From NCBI GenBank assembly GCA_963717635.1, contig OY970347.1, positions 1,426,001 to 1,490,000 of the forward strand: a stretch of DNA of 64,000 bases, given 5' to 3'. This DNA comes from JALZKA01 sp963717635. Its GTDB lineage: Bacteria; Actinomycetota; Thermoleophilia; Solirubrobacterales; 70-9. Every line of letters starts with the position of its first letter. Within the stretch, counting starts at the first letter, position 1. Under the pieces are notes generated by a model that saw only the letters and a program-made list of their open reading frames with translations, made no database searches and was not told the DNA's origin. Below, in pieces: positions 8,641-17,848 of the stretch. The translations under genes were made by a program, and so were the position numbers.

Positions 8641-9237
8641 ATGACCCGGGAGCGCCCGAAGAGCCCACGTGCCCGCCTGTTCGTGGCGCTCGACCTGCCC
8701 GACGGTGTGCGCGAGGAGCTGGCGCTCTGGGGTGAGCGGGCGCTGACCGATCCGGCGCTGCGGCCGGTGAGCCGGGATTCGCTCCACGTGACCCTCTGCT
8801 TCCTCGGATATCTGCCGGAGGAGCGCATCACGGATGTCGCTGCCGTCGTGACCGGGGCCGCGCCCAGGCCGGTGTCGATGAGGCTTCAGGCCGTCCCGGT
8901 CGCAAAGCCACCCAGGCGGCCGAAGTTGTTCGCGATCGACGTCGAGGCGCCCGCCGCGACCCAGCTTCAGGCGCAGCTCGAGGCCGCGTTGGTTGCCGCG
9001 GGTCTCTATGGGCCGGAGAAGCGGCCGTTTTGGCCTCATCTGACGGTTGCCAGGGTGCGACCGGAGCGGGGTGGAGGCCGCCGGCCGCGCCGTGTGGAGG
9101 AACCGCCGGGTGAGCTGCCGCCCACGCTCGTACATACGTTCGCTTCCGTCCGGCTTGCTCTCTACCGTTCGAATCTGCGGCCCGAGGGCGCGCAATACGT
9201 GTCCCTGGCCAGTCTGGACTTGCCGCCCGTGGCTTAG
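8641..9237 (+). CDS. thpR: RNA 2',3'-cyclic phosphodiesterase (2H family)
   Basis: The 198-residue 2H phosphoesterase has both catalytic H-x-T motifs: HVTL (about residue 48) and HLTV (about residue 133). The opening RLFVALDLP is typical of ThpR, formerly LigT. The family opens 2',3'-cyclic phosphates on RNA ends. It is immediately upstream of recA, and its 3' coding end contains an SOS-box-like sequence (9129-9142) that could serve recA. The C-terminal third is arginine- and glycine-rich around PERGGGRRP. Confidence 0.9.
   Translation: MTRERPKSPRARLFVALDLPDGVREELALWGERALTDPALRPVSRDSLHVTLCFLGYLPEERITDVAAVVTGAAPRPVSMRLQAVPVAKPPRRPKLFAIDVEAPAATQLQAQLEAALVAAGLYGPEKRPFWPHLTVARVRPERGGGRRPRRVEEPPGELPPTLVHTFASVRLALYRSNLRPEGAQYVSLASLDLPPVA
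9129..9142 (-). promoter_or_regulatory. SOS-box-like site upstream of recA
   Basis: On the minus strand the site reads CGAACGTATGTACG, close to the Gram-positive LexA consensus CGAACRNRYGTTYC and to the actinobacterial GAAC-N4-GTTC core. It lies 125 bases before the recA start, inside thpR. Near-identical sites occur at 33879-33892 and 44183-44196. No lexA gene is in the window. Confidence 0.5.
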
Positions 9238-9266
9238 CCCGGGCGGGGAAGAGGAGATTCAAGAAG

Positions 9267-10388
<1,122 letters not shown>

Positions 10389-10392
10389 GCGG

Positions 10393-10869
10393 ATGGCACC
10401 CGGCGCCTTCGAGCTCGCGGCGGGCGCACTCGGCCGCAAGGAGCGAACCGTCGCCGAGCTGCGGGAGTGGCTCGGCGCGCGCGACATCGCGCCGGATGAG
10501 ATCGACGAGGCCCTCGAGCGCCTGATCGCGATCGGCGAGCTCGACGACGAGCGCTTCGCTCAGCGCTACGCCCAGGACAAGCGCGAGTTGCGCGGGTGGG
10601 GGCCTGACCGCATTCGGGAAACGCTGGTCGAGCGCGGGATCGACCGCGCTCATGCCGAAGCTGCGGCCGCCGGCGAATCGCCTGCCGAGCAGGCCGAGCG
10701 CGGGGCCGCCCTGCTGCTCGGCCGCGGCGTGGACCTGGAACGCGAGGCCGGGCGCGGCAGGGCGCTGGCCTACCTAGCCCGGCGCGGCTACGACTACGAA
10801 GTCGCCTACCAGGCCGTGCGCATCGCTGAGCGTCGCGCGCTCGGCGCGGACGACCGCCAGGCAGCCTGA
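10393..10869 (+). CDS. recX: Regulatory protein RecX
   Basis: The 158-residue product is made of three-helix RecX repeats: an early RKERTVAELREWL repeat, then DERFAQRYAQDKRELRGWGPDRIRETL, and a C-terminal ALAYLARRGYDYEVAYQAV repeat. RecX binds in the groove of RecA filaments and limits their activity. The ATG four bases after the recA stop is chosen; the open frame continues upstream inside recA, but that sequence has no RecX similarity. Confidence 0.92.
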   Translation: MAPGAFELAAGALGRKERTVAELREWLGARDIAPDEIDEALERLIAIGELDDERFAQRYAQDKRELRGWGPDRIRETLVERGIDRAHAEAAAAGESPAEQAERGAALLLGRGVDLEREAGRGRALAYLARRGYDYEVAYQAVRIAERRALGADDRQAA

Positions 10870-10879
10870 ATCACGCCGC

Positions 10880-10908
10880 TTGCGAGACCGTGTTCACGGG
10901 CGTACGAT
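10880..10908 (+). promoter_or_regulatory. Candidate sigma70-type promoter of rny
   Basis: TTGCGA (10880-10885) and TACGAT (10903-10908) are separated by 17 bases, ahead of a leader of roughly 190 bases before rny. It is one of the few places in the window with a recognisable -35/-10 pair. Confidence 0.5.
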
Positions 10909-11065
10909 GGCCGCAGGGGCGTGGCCACGGGGTCGCGCCGAAGCGACCAAGACCAACCTTGATTCGACGATGAACTTGAACCGTTTTCGGCCTTGCAAGC
11001 GCGCCCGATGGGCGCCGAGGTGCCGCGCCTAGGCGCCTGCCTGGCTTCGAGCGGGACAACTGAAA

Positions 11066-11087
11066 CCGCCCCGCAGCCACGGGGCGG
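11066..11087 (+). promoter_or_regulatory. Hairpin next to the rny ribosome-binding site
   Basis: CCGCCCCG (11066-11073) and CGGGGCGG (11080-11087) form a perfect eight-base stem with a six-base loop, ending just before the GAGGAGAG ribosome-binding site of rny. It could modulate translation or leader processing. It has no U-tract, so it is unlikely to be a simple terminator. Confidence 0.4.
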
Positions 11088-11103
11088 CCGAGGAGAGATT
11101 GAG

Positions 11104-12528
11104 ATGGGAACAGGCTCGACGCTGTTTCCGTGGCGTCGCCAGGACGACGCCACGGAGGGCACGGCCGGTACTCGCGAGATGCCCGCGCCCGACGAGGGCG
11201 ACGGGGTCGGCGAGCTCCAGGCGCGACGCGCGGAGATCGCCCGCATGGAGGAGCGGGCGTTGCGTGAGACGGAATCCCTGGAGCTGGGACGAGCGGACCT
11301 CGAGCGCCGCTCGCAGGCGCTGGATGATCGTGAGCGCAACCTGGTCAAGCAGGGAGACGAGCTCAAACAGGCCAAGCGAGTCCAGCGACGCGAGCTGGAG
11401 CGGATTTCCGGCCTGAGCGCCGCCCAGGCGAAGCAGCTGCTGCTCGCGGACGTCGAGGGTGAGGCGAACCACCAGGCCGCCCTGAAGATCCGCCAGATCG
11501 AAGAGGAAGCGCGACGAGAGGGCGATCGCCGCGCTCGCAACATCCTCGCGGTCGCCACCCAGCGGCTCGCCGCCAAGCACTCGAGCGAGACGACGACCAG
11601 GCTGATCGAGCTGCCGAGCGATGAGATGAAGGGCCGGATCATCGGCCGCGACGGGCGCAATATTCGCGCGCTGGAGAAGGTCACCGGCGTCGACGTCATC
11701 ATCGACGAGACGCCGTCCGCGGTGGTCCTGTCGAGCTTCGACGGGGTCCGCCGGGAGACGGCGCGGCTCACCCTGGAGCGACTGATCGCCGACGGGCGAA
11801 TCCACCCCGCCCTGATCGAGGAGACCTACGATCAGGCCAAGCGAGACCTGTCGAAGCGCATCATCGACGAGGGCCAGCAGGCCGCCCTGGAAGCGCACGT
11901 GCACGGCCTCGATCCGGAGCTGGCGCAGCTCATCGGGCAGCTGCGGTTTCGCACCAGCTATGGCCAAAACGTGCTCGACCATCTGATCGAGTGCGCGAAC
12001 CTGGCCGGCATCCTCGCCGAGGAGCTCGGCGCCTCGGCCGAAACGGCTCGGCGGGCCGCATTCCTGCACGACATCGGCAAGGCGGTCACGCATGAGGTCG
12101 AGGGACCGCACGCGCTGATTGGCGCGCGAATTGCCCGGCGAAACGGCGAGGCCGAGGCGGTCGCCCACGCGATGGAAGCGCATCACAACGAGGTTGAGCC
12201 GAAGACGGTGGAGGCGGTCATCGTGCAGGCGGCCGACGCGGTCTCGGGTGCCCGGCCCGGAGCGCGCGGAGATTCGCTCGAGCAGTACGTGGGCCGGATG
12301 CGCGACCTCGAGGAGATTGCCTCACGCCACCACGGCGTGGACCGGGTGTTCGCGATGCGCGCCGGGCGCGAGATCCGCGTCGTGGTCGACCCGGGCCTGG
12401 TCGACGACGACCGCGCGACGGTGATCTCGCACGAGATCGCAGAGGCGATCGAGAAGGAGGCCGAGAACCCGGGGCGGATCAAGATCACGGTGATCCGCGA
12501 GAGCCGGGCGACGGCCTATGCGGACTGA
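11104..12528 (+). CDS. rny: Ribonuclease Y, form without an N-terminal membrane anchor
   Basis: The 474-residue protein has the RNase Y order: a long charged coiled coil (about residues 35-150), a KH domain (GRIIGRDGRNIRALEKVTG), then an HD domain (FLHDIGKAVTHE, with later HH residues) that carries the endonuclease site. It initiates mRNA decay. Family members usually start with a transmembrane helix, but this frame begins with a polar stretch, and the in-frame extension upstream to 10993 adds no clear helix either. ATG 11104 follows a GAGGAGAG ribosome-binding site. With rnj at 0.3 kb the organism has both nucleases. Confidence 0.93.
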   Translation: MGTGSTLFPWRRQDDATEGTAGTREMPAPDEGDGVGELQARRAEIARMEERALRETESLELGRADLERRSQALDDRERNLVKQGDELKQAKRVQRRELERISGLSAAQAKQLLLADVEGEANHQAALKIRQIEEEARREGDRRARNILAVATQRLAAKHSSETTTRLIELPSDEMKGRIIGRDGRNIRALEKVTGVDVIIDETPSAVVLSSFDGVRRETARLTLERLIADGRIHPALIEETYDQAKRDLSKRIIDEGQQAALEAHVHGLDPELAQLIGQLRFRTSYGQNVLDHLIECANLAGILAEELGASAETARRAAFLHDIGKAVTHEVEGPHALIGARIARRNGEAEAVAHAMEAHHNEVEPKTVEAVIVQAADAVSGARPGARGDSLEQYVGRMRDLEEIASRHHGVDRVFAMRAGREIRVVVDPGLVDDDRATVISHEIAEAIEKEAENPGRIKITVIRESRATAYAD

Positions 12529-12564
12529 GATCGACGTCCGATGAATGGATAGGATCGCGCCCGC

Positions 12565-13170
12565 ATGACGGACCTGTTCTACGTCTTCGGCATCGGCCTC
12601 ACCGCCATGGCGCTGGTGATCTCGTTCTTCGGGCTGCGTTCGGAGAGCTTTCCGGCCTCGCGCGGTGTGTTCGCGGGCGTCTTGGCACTGATGGGCCTGC
12701 TCGTCGTCACCTCATGCGGGTTTGCGATCGCGCTCTCGCGCGAGGAGGCCGAGCACCGTTCGGAGGAGGTCGCCGAGTTCGAGGCCGAGCAGGAGGCCGA
12801 GTCCGAGGCCGAGGCTCCACCCGAGGAAGCAGGATCGGCCGCGTCCGAGCTCGAGCCCACTGACGAGGGCCCGCCCGCCCAGGCTGAGACCATTGCGCTC
12901 ACGTCGCCCGACGATGGGGCGCTCGTCTTCGACCCCGAGGCGCTCGAGGTTCCCGCCGGGGAGGTCTCGATCGACTACGTGAATCCCTCGCCGGTGCCGC
13001 ACAACGTCGCAATCGAGTTCGATGGCGAGCCCGTCGCGCAGGGCGCGACGGTCTCCGGCGGCGAGAGCGGCGCGGCCACCGCCACGCTCAAGCCCGGGGA
13101 ATACATCTTCTACTGCTCGATTCCCGGCCATCGCGAGGCCGGGATGGAGGGCCCGCTCACCGTCGAGTAG
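12565..13170 (+). CDS. Membrane-anchored cupredoxin (plastocyanin-like)
   Basis: The 201-residue protein has two N-terminal membrane helices (about 3-25 and 34-54), a Glu/Ala-rich spacer, and a C-terminal type-1 copper domain. The presumed ligands are His in VPHNVAIEF, Cys and His in FYCSIPGH, and Met in GMEGPLTVE. Such proteins carry electrons at the outer face of the membrane, often with respiratory or nitrogen-oxide enzymes. A TAGGAT stands nine bases before the ATG. No copper oxidase genes adjoin it, so the partner is unknown. Confidence 0.85.
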   Translation: MTDLFYVFGIGLTAMALVISFFGLRSESFPASRGVFAGVLALMGLLVVTSCGFAIALSREEAEHRSEEVAEFEAEQEAESEAEAPPEEAGSAASELEPTDEGPPAQAETIALTSPDDGALVFDPEALEVPAGEVSIDYVNPSPVPHNVAIEFDGEPVAQGATVSGGESGAATATLKPGEYIFYCSIPGHREAGMEGPLTVE

Positions 13171-13184
13171 GACCGTCCGCTCGT

Positions 13185-13190
13185 TACCCT
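13185..13190 (+). promoter_or_regulatory. Candidate -10 element of miaB
   Basis: TACCCT lies eight bases before ATG 13199. It supports that start over the longer open frame from 13022, whose extra N-terminal sequence overlaps the cupredoxin gene and has no MiaB similarity. Confidence 0.45.
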
Positions 13191-13198
13191 GCGAGGCG

Positions 13199-14524
13199 AT
13201 GGGGCCGAGGCGCTACCACGTAACCACCTTCGGGTGTCAGATGAACGAGCACGACTCGGAGCGCATGCGCGGGATGCTCGAGTCGCTCGGCTACGAGGAG
13301 GCGCCCGAGCGTGACGGCGCCGACCTGATCCTGTTCAACACCTGCTCGATCCGCGAGTCCGCCGACAGCCGCTTCCTCGCGCACCTCGGCCAGGCCAAGC
13401 GGTTGAAGCTGGAGGACCCGTCGCGCGTCGTCGGCGTCGGCGGTTGCTGGGCGCAGTCGGTCAAGGACGAGGTGTTCCAGCGGTTCCCGTTCGTGGACGT
13501 CGCATTCGGTCCGGGGCAGATCCATCGCCTCGCCGAGTTCCTGACCACGGACTCGATCGGTGCTCAGGGCTACTTCGAGTTCGAGGGCTTCGCGGGCCAC
13601 CTGCCGATGAAGCGGGGGCGCGAGTTTCAGGCCTGGCTGCAGATCTCACAGGGGTGCAACTGCGTCTGCTCGTATTGCATCGTGCCCTCCACCCGCGGGC
13701 GCGAGGTCAGCCGCCCCGCGGCCGAGCTGCTGGTGGAGGTCGAGCGCCTCGCCGGCGACGGCGTGCGCGAGGTCACCCTGCTCGGGCAGAACGTGAACTC
13801 GTACGGCCGCGACCTGCGCGGCGATGATCGCCTGAGCTTCGCCGAGCTGCTGCGCGCCGTGGACGCGGTCGAGGGCATCGAACGGATCCGCTACACGAGC
13901 CCGCACCCGAAGGATATGCGCGAGGACGTGGTCCTCGCGCATGCGGACTGCGAGTCGCTGTGCGAGCACATCCACCTGCCACTGCAGTCCGGCTCGGATC
14001 CGGTCCTCAAGCGCATGCGGCGCACCTACAACCGCCAGCGCTACCTCGACCGCGTCGCCCTGATCCGCGAGCACGTCCCCGACTGCGCCTTGACGACCGA
14101 CATCATCGTCGGCTTCCCGGGCGAGAGCGACGAGGATTTCGAGCGCACGCTTGAGGTCGTGGACGAGGTCGGCTACGACGGCGCGTTCACGTTCGTCTTC
14201 TCGCCCCGGCGCGGTACCGAGGCGGCGACGCTCCCAGGCCAGGTCCCGCACCCCGTCAAGAGCGAACGCATGCAGCGGCTGGTCGAGCTGGTCCAGCGCC
14301 GGGCGCGCGAGCGCTCCCAGCGGTTCGTCGGCCGCACGATGGAGGTGCTGGTCGAGGGGTCGAGCCGGACCGACAGCAGCCGTCTGCGCGGCCGGTCGCG
14401 CCACAACAAGGCTGTCAACTTCGAGGGCACGGGAACTCCAGGCGAATTCGTCGAGGTGGAGATCACCGCCGCGACGTCAATGACGCTGGTGGGCCACGAG
14501 AGGCTGCTCAGCCGAGTCGGTTGA
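13199..14524 (+). CDS. miaB: tRNA-2-methylthio-N6-isopentenyladenosine synthase
   Basis: The 441-residue methylthiotransferase has three N-terminal cluster cysteines (FGCQMNE, NTCSIRE, GGCWAQ), the radical-SAM motif CNCVCSYC and a C-terminal TRAM domain. It adds a methylthio group to i6A37 in the anticodon loop. miaA, which makes the i6A substrate, follows 16 bases downstream, so both steps of one modification are encoded together. Confidence 0.95.
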   Translation: MGPRRYHVTTFGCQMNEHDSERMRGMLESLGYEEAPERDGADLILFNTCSIRESADSRFLAHLGQAKRLKLEDPSRVVGVGGCWAQSVKDEVFQRFPFVDVAFGPGQIHRLAEFLTTDSIGAQGYFEFEGFAGHLPMKRGREFQAWLQISQGCNCVCSYCIVPSTRGREVSRPAAELLVEVERLAGDGVREVTLLGQNVNSYGRDLRGDDRLSFAELLRAVDAVEGIERIRYTSPHPKDMREDVVLAHADCESLCEHIHLPLQSGSDPVLKRMRRTYNRQRYLDRVALIREHVPDCALTTDIIVGFPGESDEDFERTLEVVDEVGYDGAFTFVFSPRRGTEAATLPGQVPHPVKSERMQRLVELVQRRARERSQRFVGRTMEVLVEGSSRTDSSRLRGRSRHNKAVNFEGTGTPGEFVEVEITAATSMTLVGHERLLSRVG

Positions 14525-14540
14525 GCGGCGCGTCGCGCTG

Positions 14541-15431
14541 ATGCACACGGTTGCGATCTTCGGACCGACCGCGATCGGGAAGACGTCGGTGGCGATCGCC
14601 CTGGCCGAGCTGCTCCGTGAGCGGCGCGAGGAGCCGATTGCTGTCAACTGCGACTCGATTCAGGTCTATCGCGGGCTTGAGATCCTGAGCGGCGCCGCCA
14701 CGGCCGAGGAACAGGGGCAGCTCGAGCACAGGCTGCTCGGCATCGTTCCCGCCTACGAGGAGTTCTCGGCCGGCCGTTATGCGGAACTGGCCCACCGGGA
14801 GATCGATCGCCTGGCAAAGACCGGACGCCGGCCGATCGTCGTCGGCGGCGCCGGGCTGTACCTGCGCGCGGCGCTGGCCGAGCTCGAGCTACGGCCGCCG
14901 GTTCCCGCGCTGGTGCGCGCGGAGGTCGAGCGCGACCTCGTGAAGCGCGGATCCGAAGCCCTCCATGCCGAGCTTTCCGCAGAGATTGCCACCGGCGTAC
15001 ACCCGAACGACCGCAAGCGGGTGGCCCGGTTGACCGAGCTGGCCAGGCTCGGAATCGCGCCGCACGCCTCCAGCGAGGGGTTGTGGACGGAGCGACTGCG
15101 TCAGCCCACGGTCCTGGTGGGACTGACGATCCAAAACGAGGAGCTGCAGCGGCGGATCGACGACCGGGTCGACTCGATGGTGGCCCTGGGCGCGGCCGGA
15201 GAGGTCGCCCACGCGGCGCGCTCGGGCGCATCGCGGACCGCCCGGGCGGCGATTGGGTTCTCGGAGCTGCAAGCCGGCGACATCGAGGGGATGAAGCGTG
15301 CGCAGCGGGCCTACGCGCGGCGGCAGCTGACCTGGATGCGGCGGATGCCCGGCGTCCTGTTCATCGATCGCAGCGCCAGGTCGGTGGGCGACGTTGCGGC
15401 CGAGATCCTCGCCCTAGTGCCGCCGGAATAG
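14541..15431 (+). CDS. miaA: tRNA dimethylallyltransferase
   Basis: The 296-residue MiaA has the P-loop GPTAIGKTS at residues 8-16, the conserved NCDSIQVYRGL segment, the GGAGLYLRA motif and a C-terminal QLTWMRRMPGVLFID region. It transfers the dimethylallyl group from DMAPP to A37. DMAPP would come from the MEP pathway, to which ispG at 58.7 kb belongs. The stop TAG is part of a TAGGCT five bases before dapF. Confidence 0.95.
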   Translation: MHTVAIFGPTAIGKTSVAIALAELLRERREEPIAVNCDSIQVYRGLEILSGAATAEEQGQLEHRLLGIVPAYEEFSAGRYAELAHREIDRLAKTGRRPIVVGGAGLYLRAALAELELRPPVPALVRAEVERDLVKRGSEALHAELSAEIATGVHPNDRKRVARLTELARLGIAPHASSEGLWTERLRQPTVLVGLTIQNEELQRRIDDRVDSMVALGAAGEVAHAARSGASRTARAAIGFSELQAGDIEGMKRAQRAYARRQLTWMRRMPGVLFIDRSARSVGDVAAEILALVPPE

Positions 15432-15440
15432 GCTCGCTGA

Positions 15441-16286
15441 ATGCGCTTCGAGAAGTGGCAGGCCCTGGGCAACGACTACGTGGTGGTCGAGGCCGCAGCC
15501 CTGCCCTGGCAGCTAACCACGGAACGGATCAGGCGGATCTGCGATCCGCATCTCGGGGTCGGGTCCGACGGCATCCTGCTGCTTGAGCCGATCGAGGACC
15601 CGGCGCACGTCGCCGAACTCCGCATCTTCAACCCGGACGGATCGGAGGCGGAGCTCTCGGGCAACGGCGCGCGCGAGGCTGTGCTGTACCTGCGTGCAGC
15701 CGACTGGACCGACGAGGACGCGTTCTCGGTCCTGACCAAGGCCGGCCCGGTCACGCCTCGGATCATCGACTCGCGCACCGTGGCGATGGAGATCGGCCGC
15801 GCCACCACCACGTCGCCTGATTACCCGGGCGGGCCGCCTGACGGGTTGGGGACGGTCGAGTCCGCCGGGCGCGAGTGGTCGTTTCGCCACGTGCAGGTCG
15901 GCAACCCCCAGTGCGTGATCGAGGCAGGCGACGAGGTCGAGTCGCTTGACCTGGGTGCACTCGGTCCGGCGATCGAGGGCGACACTCAACTCTTTCCCAA
16001 TCGCACCAACGTCTCGTTCACCCGGGTCGACGGTTCAAACGTTCGCGCGCGGATCTTCGAACGCGGCGTCGGGGAGACGCTCTCCTCGGGCACCGGTGCC
16101 GCCGGTGCTGCCGTTGCCGCGTTTCTTGGCGGCGCCCCCAGCCCGATCACGGTGCACCTGGACGGCGGCGTGCTGACCGTCGAGATCACCGCAGACCTCG
16201 ACTTGACGCTGACCGGCACGGCTGAGCCCGTCTACAGGGGCGAGCTTTCGGCGGAGCTCGTGCGGGCACTCGAGCGGCTAGCCTGA
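15441..16286 (+). CDS. dapF: Diaminopimelate epimerase-like protein, both catalytic Cys replaced by Ser
   Basis: The 281-residue protein has the two-lobed DapF fold signatures: FEKWQALGNDYVVVE, LGVGSDGILLLEP, RIFNPDGSEAELSGNGAR and GETLSSGTGAAGAA. DapF converts LL-DAP to meso-DAP using two cysteines as acid and base. Here the positions are Ser73 (codon TCG in LSGNGARE) and Ser216 (LSSGTGA). It may be a serine-using variant or have altered activity. Its place between miaA and a DapL-type aminotransferase argues for a true DAP role. Overall fold assignment is firm; catalytic competence is not. Confidence 0.88.
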   Translation: MRFEKWQALGNDYVVVEAAALPWQLTTERIRRICDPHLGVGSDGILLLEPIEDPAHVAELRIFNPDGSEAELSGNGAREAVLYLRAADWTDEDAFSVLTKAGPVTPRIIDSRTVAMEIGRATTTSPDYPGGPPDGLGTVESAGREWSFRHVQVGNPQCVIEAGDEVESLDLGALGPAIEGDTQLFPNRTNVSFTRVDGSNVRARIFERGVGETLSSGTGAAGAAVAAFLGGAPSPITVHLDGGVLTVEITADLDLTLTGTAEPVYRGELSAELVRALERLA

Positions 16287-16294
16287 TCCGCCCA

Positions 16295-17464
16295 ATGGCT
16301 CTGACCGACCCTTCGAACCGCCTCGAGGCGATCCCGCCCTACATGTTCGCCGAGCTCGAGCGCAAGGTCGCCGAGAAGCGGGCGGCCGGGATCGACGTGA
16401 TCTCGCTGGGCATCGGGGATCCGGACACGCCGACCTACCCGCAGATCGTCGCGGCCATGCGGGCGGCCGTCGCGGACGCGTCAACGCACCACTACCCGTC
16501 CAACCGCGGTCGCGCCGAGTTCCGGGAGGCGTTCGCCCGCTTCTATGACCGGCGGTTCGGCGTCGAGATCGATCCGGAGACCGAGGTGATCCCCGCGATC
16601 GGCGCCAAGGAATGCATCTACAACCTCTGCTTTGCGTTCCTCGACCCCGAGGACGTGGCGCTCGCCGCGGATCCCGGCTATCCGGTCTACACCGGGGGCC
16701 CGATCCTGGCCGGCGCCGAGCCCGTGGTCCTGCCGCTGGTGCCGGAGCTGGGGTTCGCGCCGGACCTGGACGCGATCGACCCGCTGGCGTGGTCCAACGC
16801 CCGCCTGCTGTTCCTGAACTATCCGAACAACCCGACGGGTGCGGTTGCTCCGGAGGGCCTGTTCGAACGGGTCGTCGAGCTGGCCCGCAAGCACGACGTC
16901 CTCGTCGTTCACGACAACGCCTACTCCGAGACGACGTACGACGGCTACGTCGCCCCGAGCTTCCTGGCCACGCCCGGGGCGAAGGACGTCGGGGTCGAGG
17001 TCTTCTCGCTCTCCAAGGGCTTCAACATGACCGGCTGGCGCTGCGCCGCGATCCTCGGCAACGCCGACGCGATCCAGACCTACTGGCGGTTGAAGACAAA
17101 CGTCGACTCCGGGTTGTTCGAGGCGGTCCAGCTTGCCGGCGCCGCGGCGCTCGACGCACCGCGCGACTCGATCGAGGCGATGAACGCCGTCTACGCCCGC
17201 CGGCGCGATCTGGTGGTCGACGCCCTGCGCGAGATCGGCGTCGACGTCGCGGCTCCCAAGGGCACGATCTACGTCTGGGCGCCGGTCCCGGACGGACACA
17301 CATCGACCACGTTCGCCGAGTTGGTGCTCGAACAGGCGGCTGTCGTCGTCTCTCCGGGCTCGATGTACGGGCCCTCGGGCGAGGGCTTCTTCCGGATCTC
17401 GCTCACGACCCCGGACGATCGGATCGCAGAGGCCGTCGATCGAATGCGCGAGCACCTCGCCTAG
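16295..17464 (+). CDS. dapL: Class I/II aminotransferase, probable LL-diaminopimelate aminotransferase
   Basis: The 389-residue fold-type I PLP enzyme carries LGIGDPDTPTYP, YPSNRGRAEFREA, NYPNNPTGA, and the PLP lysine in SLSKGFNMTGWR. Close relatives with this signature are annotated as DapL, which makes LL-DAP from tetrahydrodipicolinate in one step. Position directly after dapF supports that role; alternatives are aspartate or alanine aminotransferase. TAGCCT lies ten bases before the ATG. The stop is followed at once by the ATG of the RidA-family gene. Confidence 0.85.
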   Translation: MALTDPSNRLEAIPPYMFAELERKVAEKRAAGIDVISLGIGDPDTPTYPQIVAAMRAAVADASTHHYPSNRGRAEFREAFARFYDRRFGVEIDPETEVIPAIGAKECIYNLCFAFLDPEDVALAADPGYPVYTGGPILAGAEPVVLPLVPELGFAPDLDAIDPLAWSNARLLFLNYPNNPTGAVAPEGLFERVVELARKHDVLVVHDNAYSETTYDGYVAPSFLATPGAKDVGVEVFSLSKGFNMTGWRCAAILGNADAIQTYWRLKTNVDSGLFEAVQLAGAAALDAPRDSIEAMNAVYARRRDLVVDALREIGVDVAAPKGTIYVWAPVPDGHTSTTFAELVLEQAAVVVSPGSMYGPSGEGFFRISLTTPDDRIAEAVDRMREHLA

Positions 17465-17848
17465 ATGGGCGAGCGAGGCCGCGTCACCACCGGCTCGCCG
17501 TACGAGGACCGCTACGGGTTCTCCCGCGCGGTACGCGTCGGCGGCCAAGTCTTCGTGGCGGGCACGGCGCCGATCTGGCCGGACGGATCCTGCGATCCAG
17601 ACCCGGCTGCCCAGATGCGCCGCTGTTGCGAGATCGTGGTCGCGGCACTCGAGTCGCTGGACGCGTCGGCGGCGGACGTGGTGCGCACGCGGATGTTCGT
17701 CACCGATGCGGCGAACGCTGACGCGATCGGCGCGGTCCACCGTGAGTTCTTCGGCCAGGCGCGTCCCGCGGCGACCATGGTGGTCGTCGCCGGGCTCCTG
17801 GACCCGCGCTGGAAGGTGGAGCTCGAAGCCGAGGCGCTCGCGCCGTGA
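17465..17848 (+). CDS. RidA/YjgF/YER057c/UK114 family protein
   Basis: The 127-residue protein has the RidA fold: FSRAVRVGGQVFVAG, DVVRTRMFVTD and RPAATMVVVAGLLDPRWKVELEAEA. Family members hydrolyse reactive enamine/imine intermediates made by PLP enzymes. The ATG abuts the aminotransferase stop, and the next gene overlaps its end by four bases. This placement suggests clearance of intermediates from the neighbouring aminotransferase. The Arg that binds substrate carboxylate in RidA may be the one in RPAAT. Confidence 0.88.
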   Translation: MGERGRVTTGSPYEDRYGFSRAVRVGGQVFVAGTAPIWPDGSCDPDPAAQMRRCCEIVVAALESLDASAADVVRTRMFVTDAANADAIGAVHREFFGQARPAATMVVVAGLLDPRWKVELEAEALAP

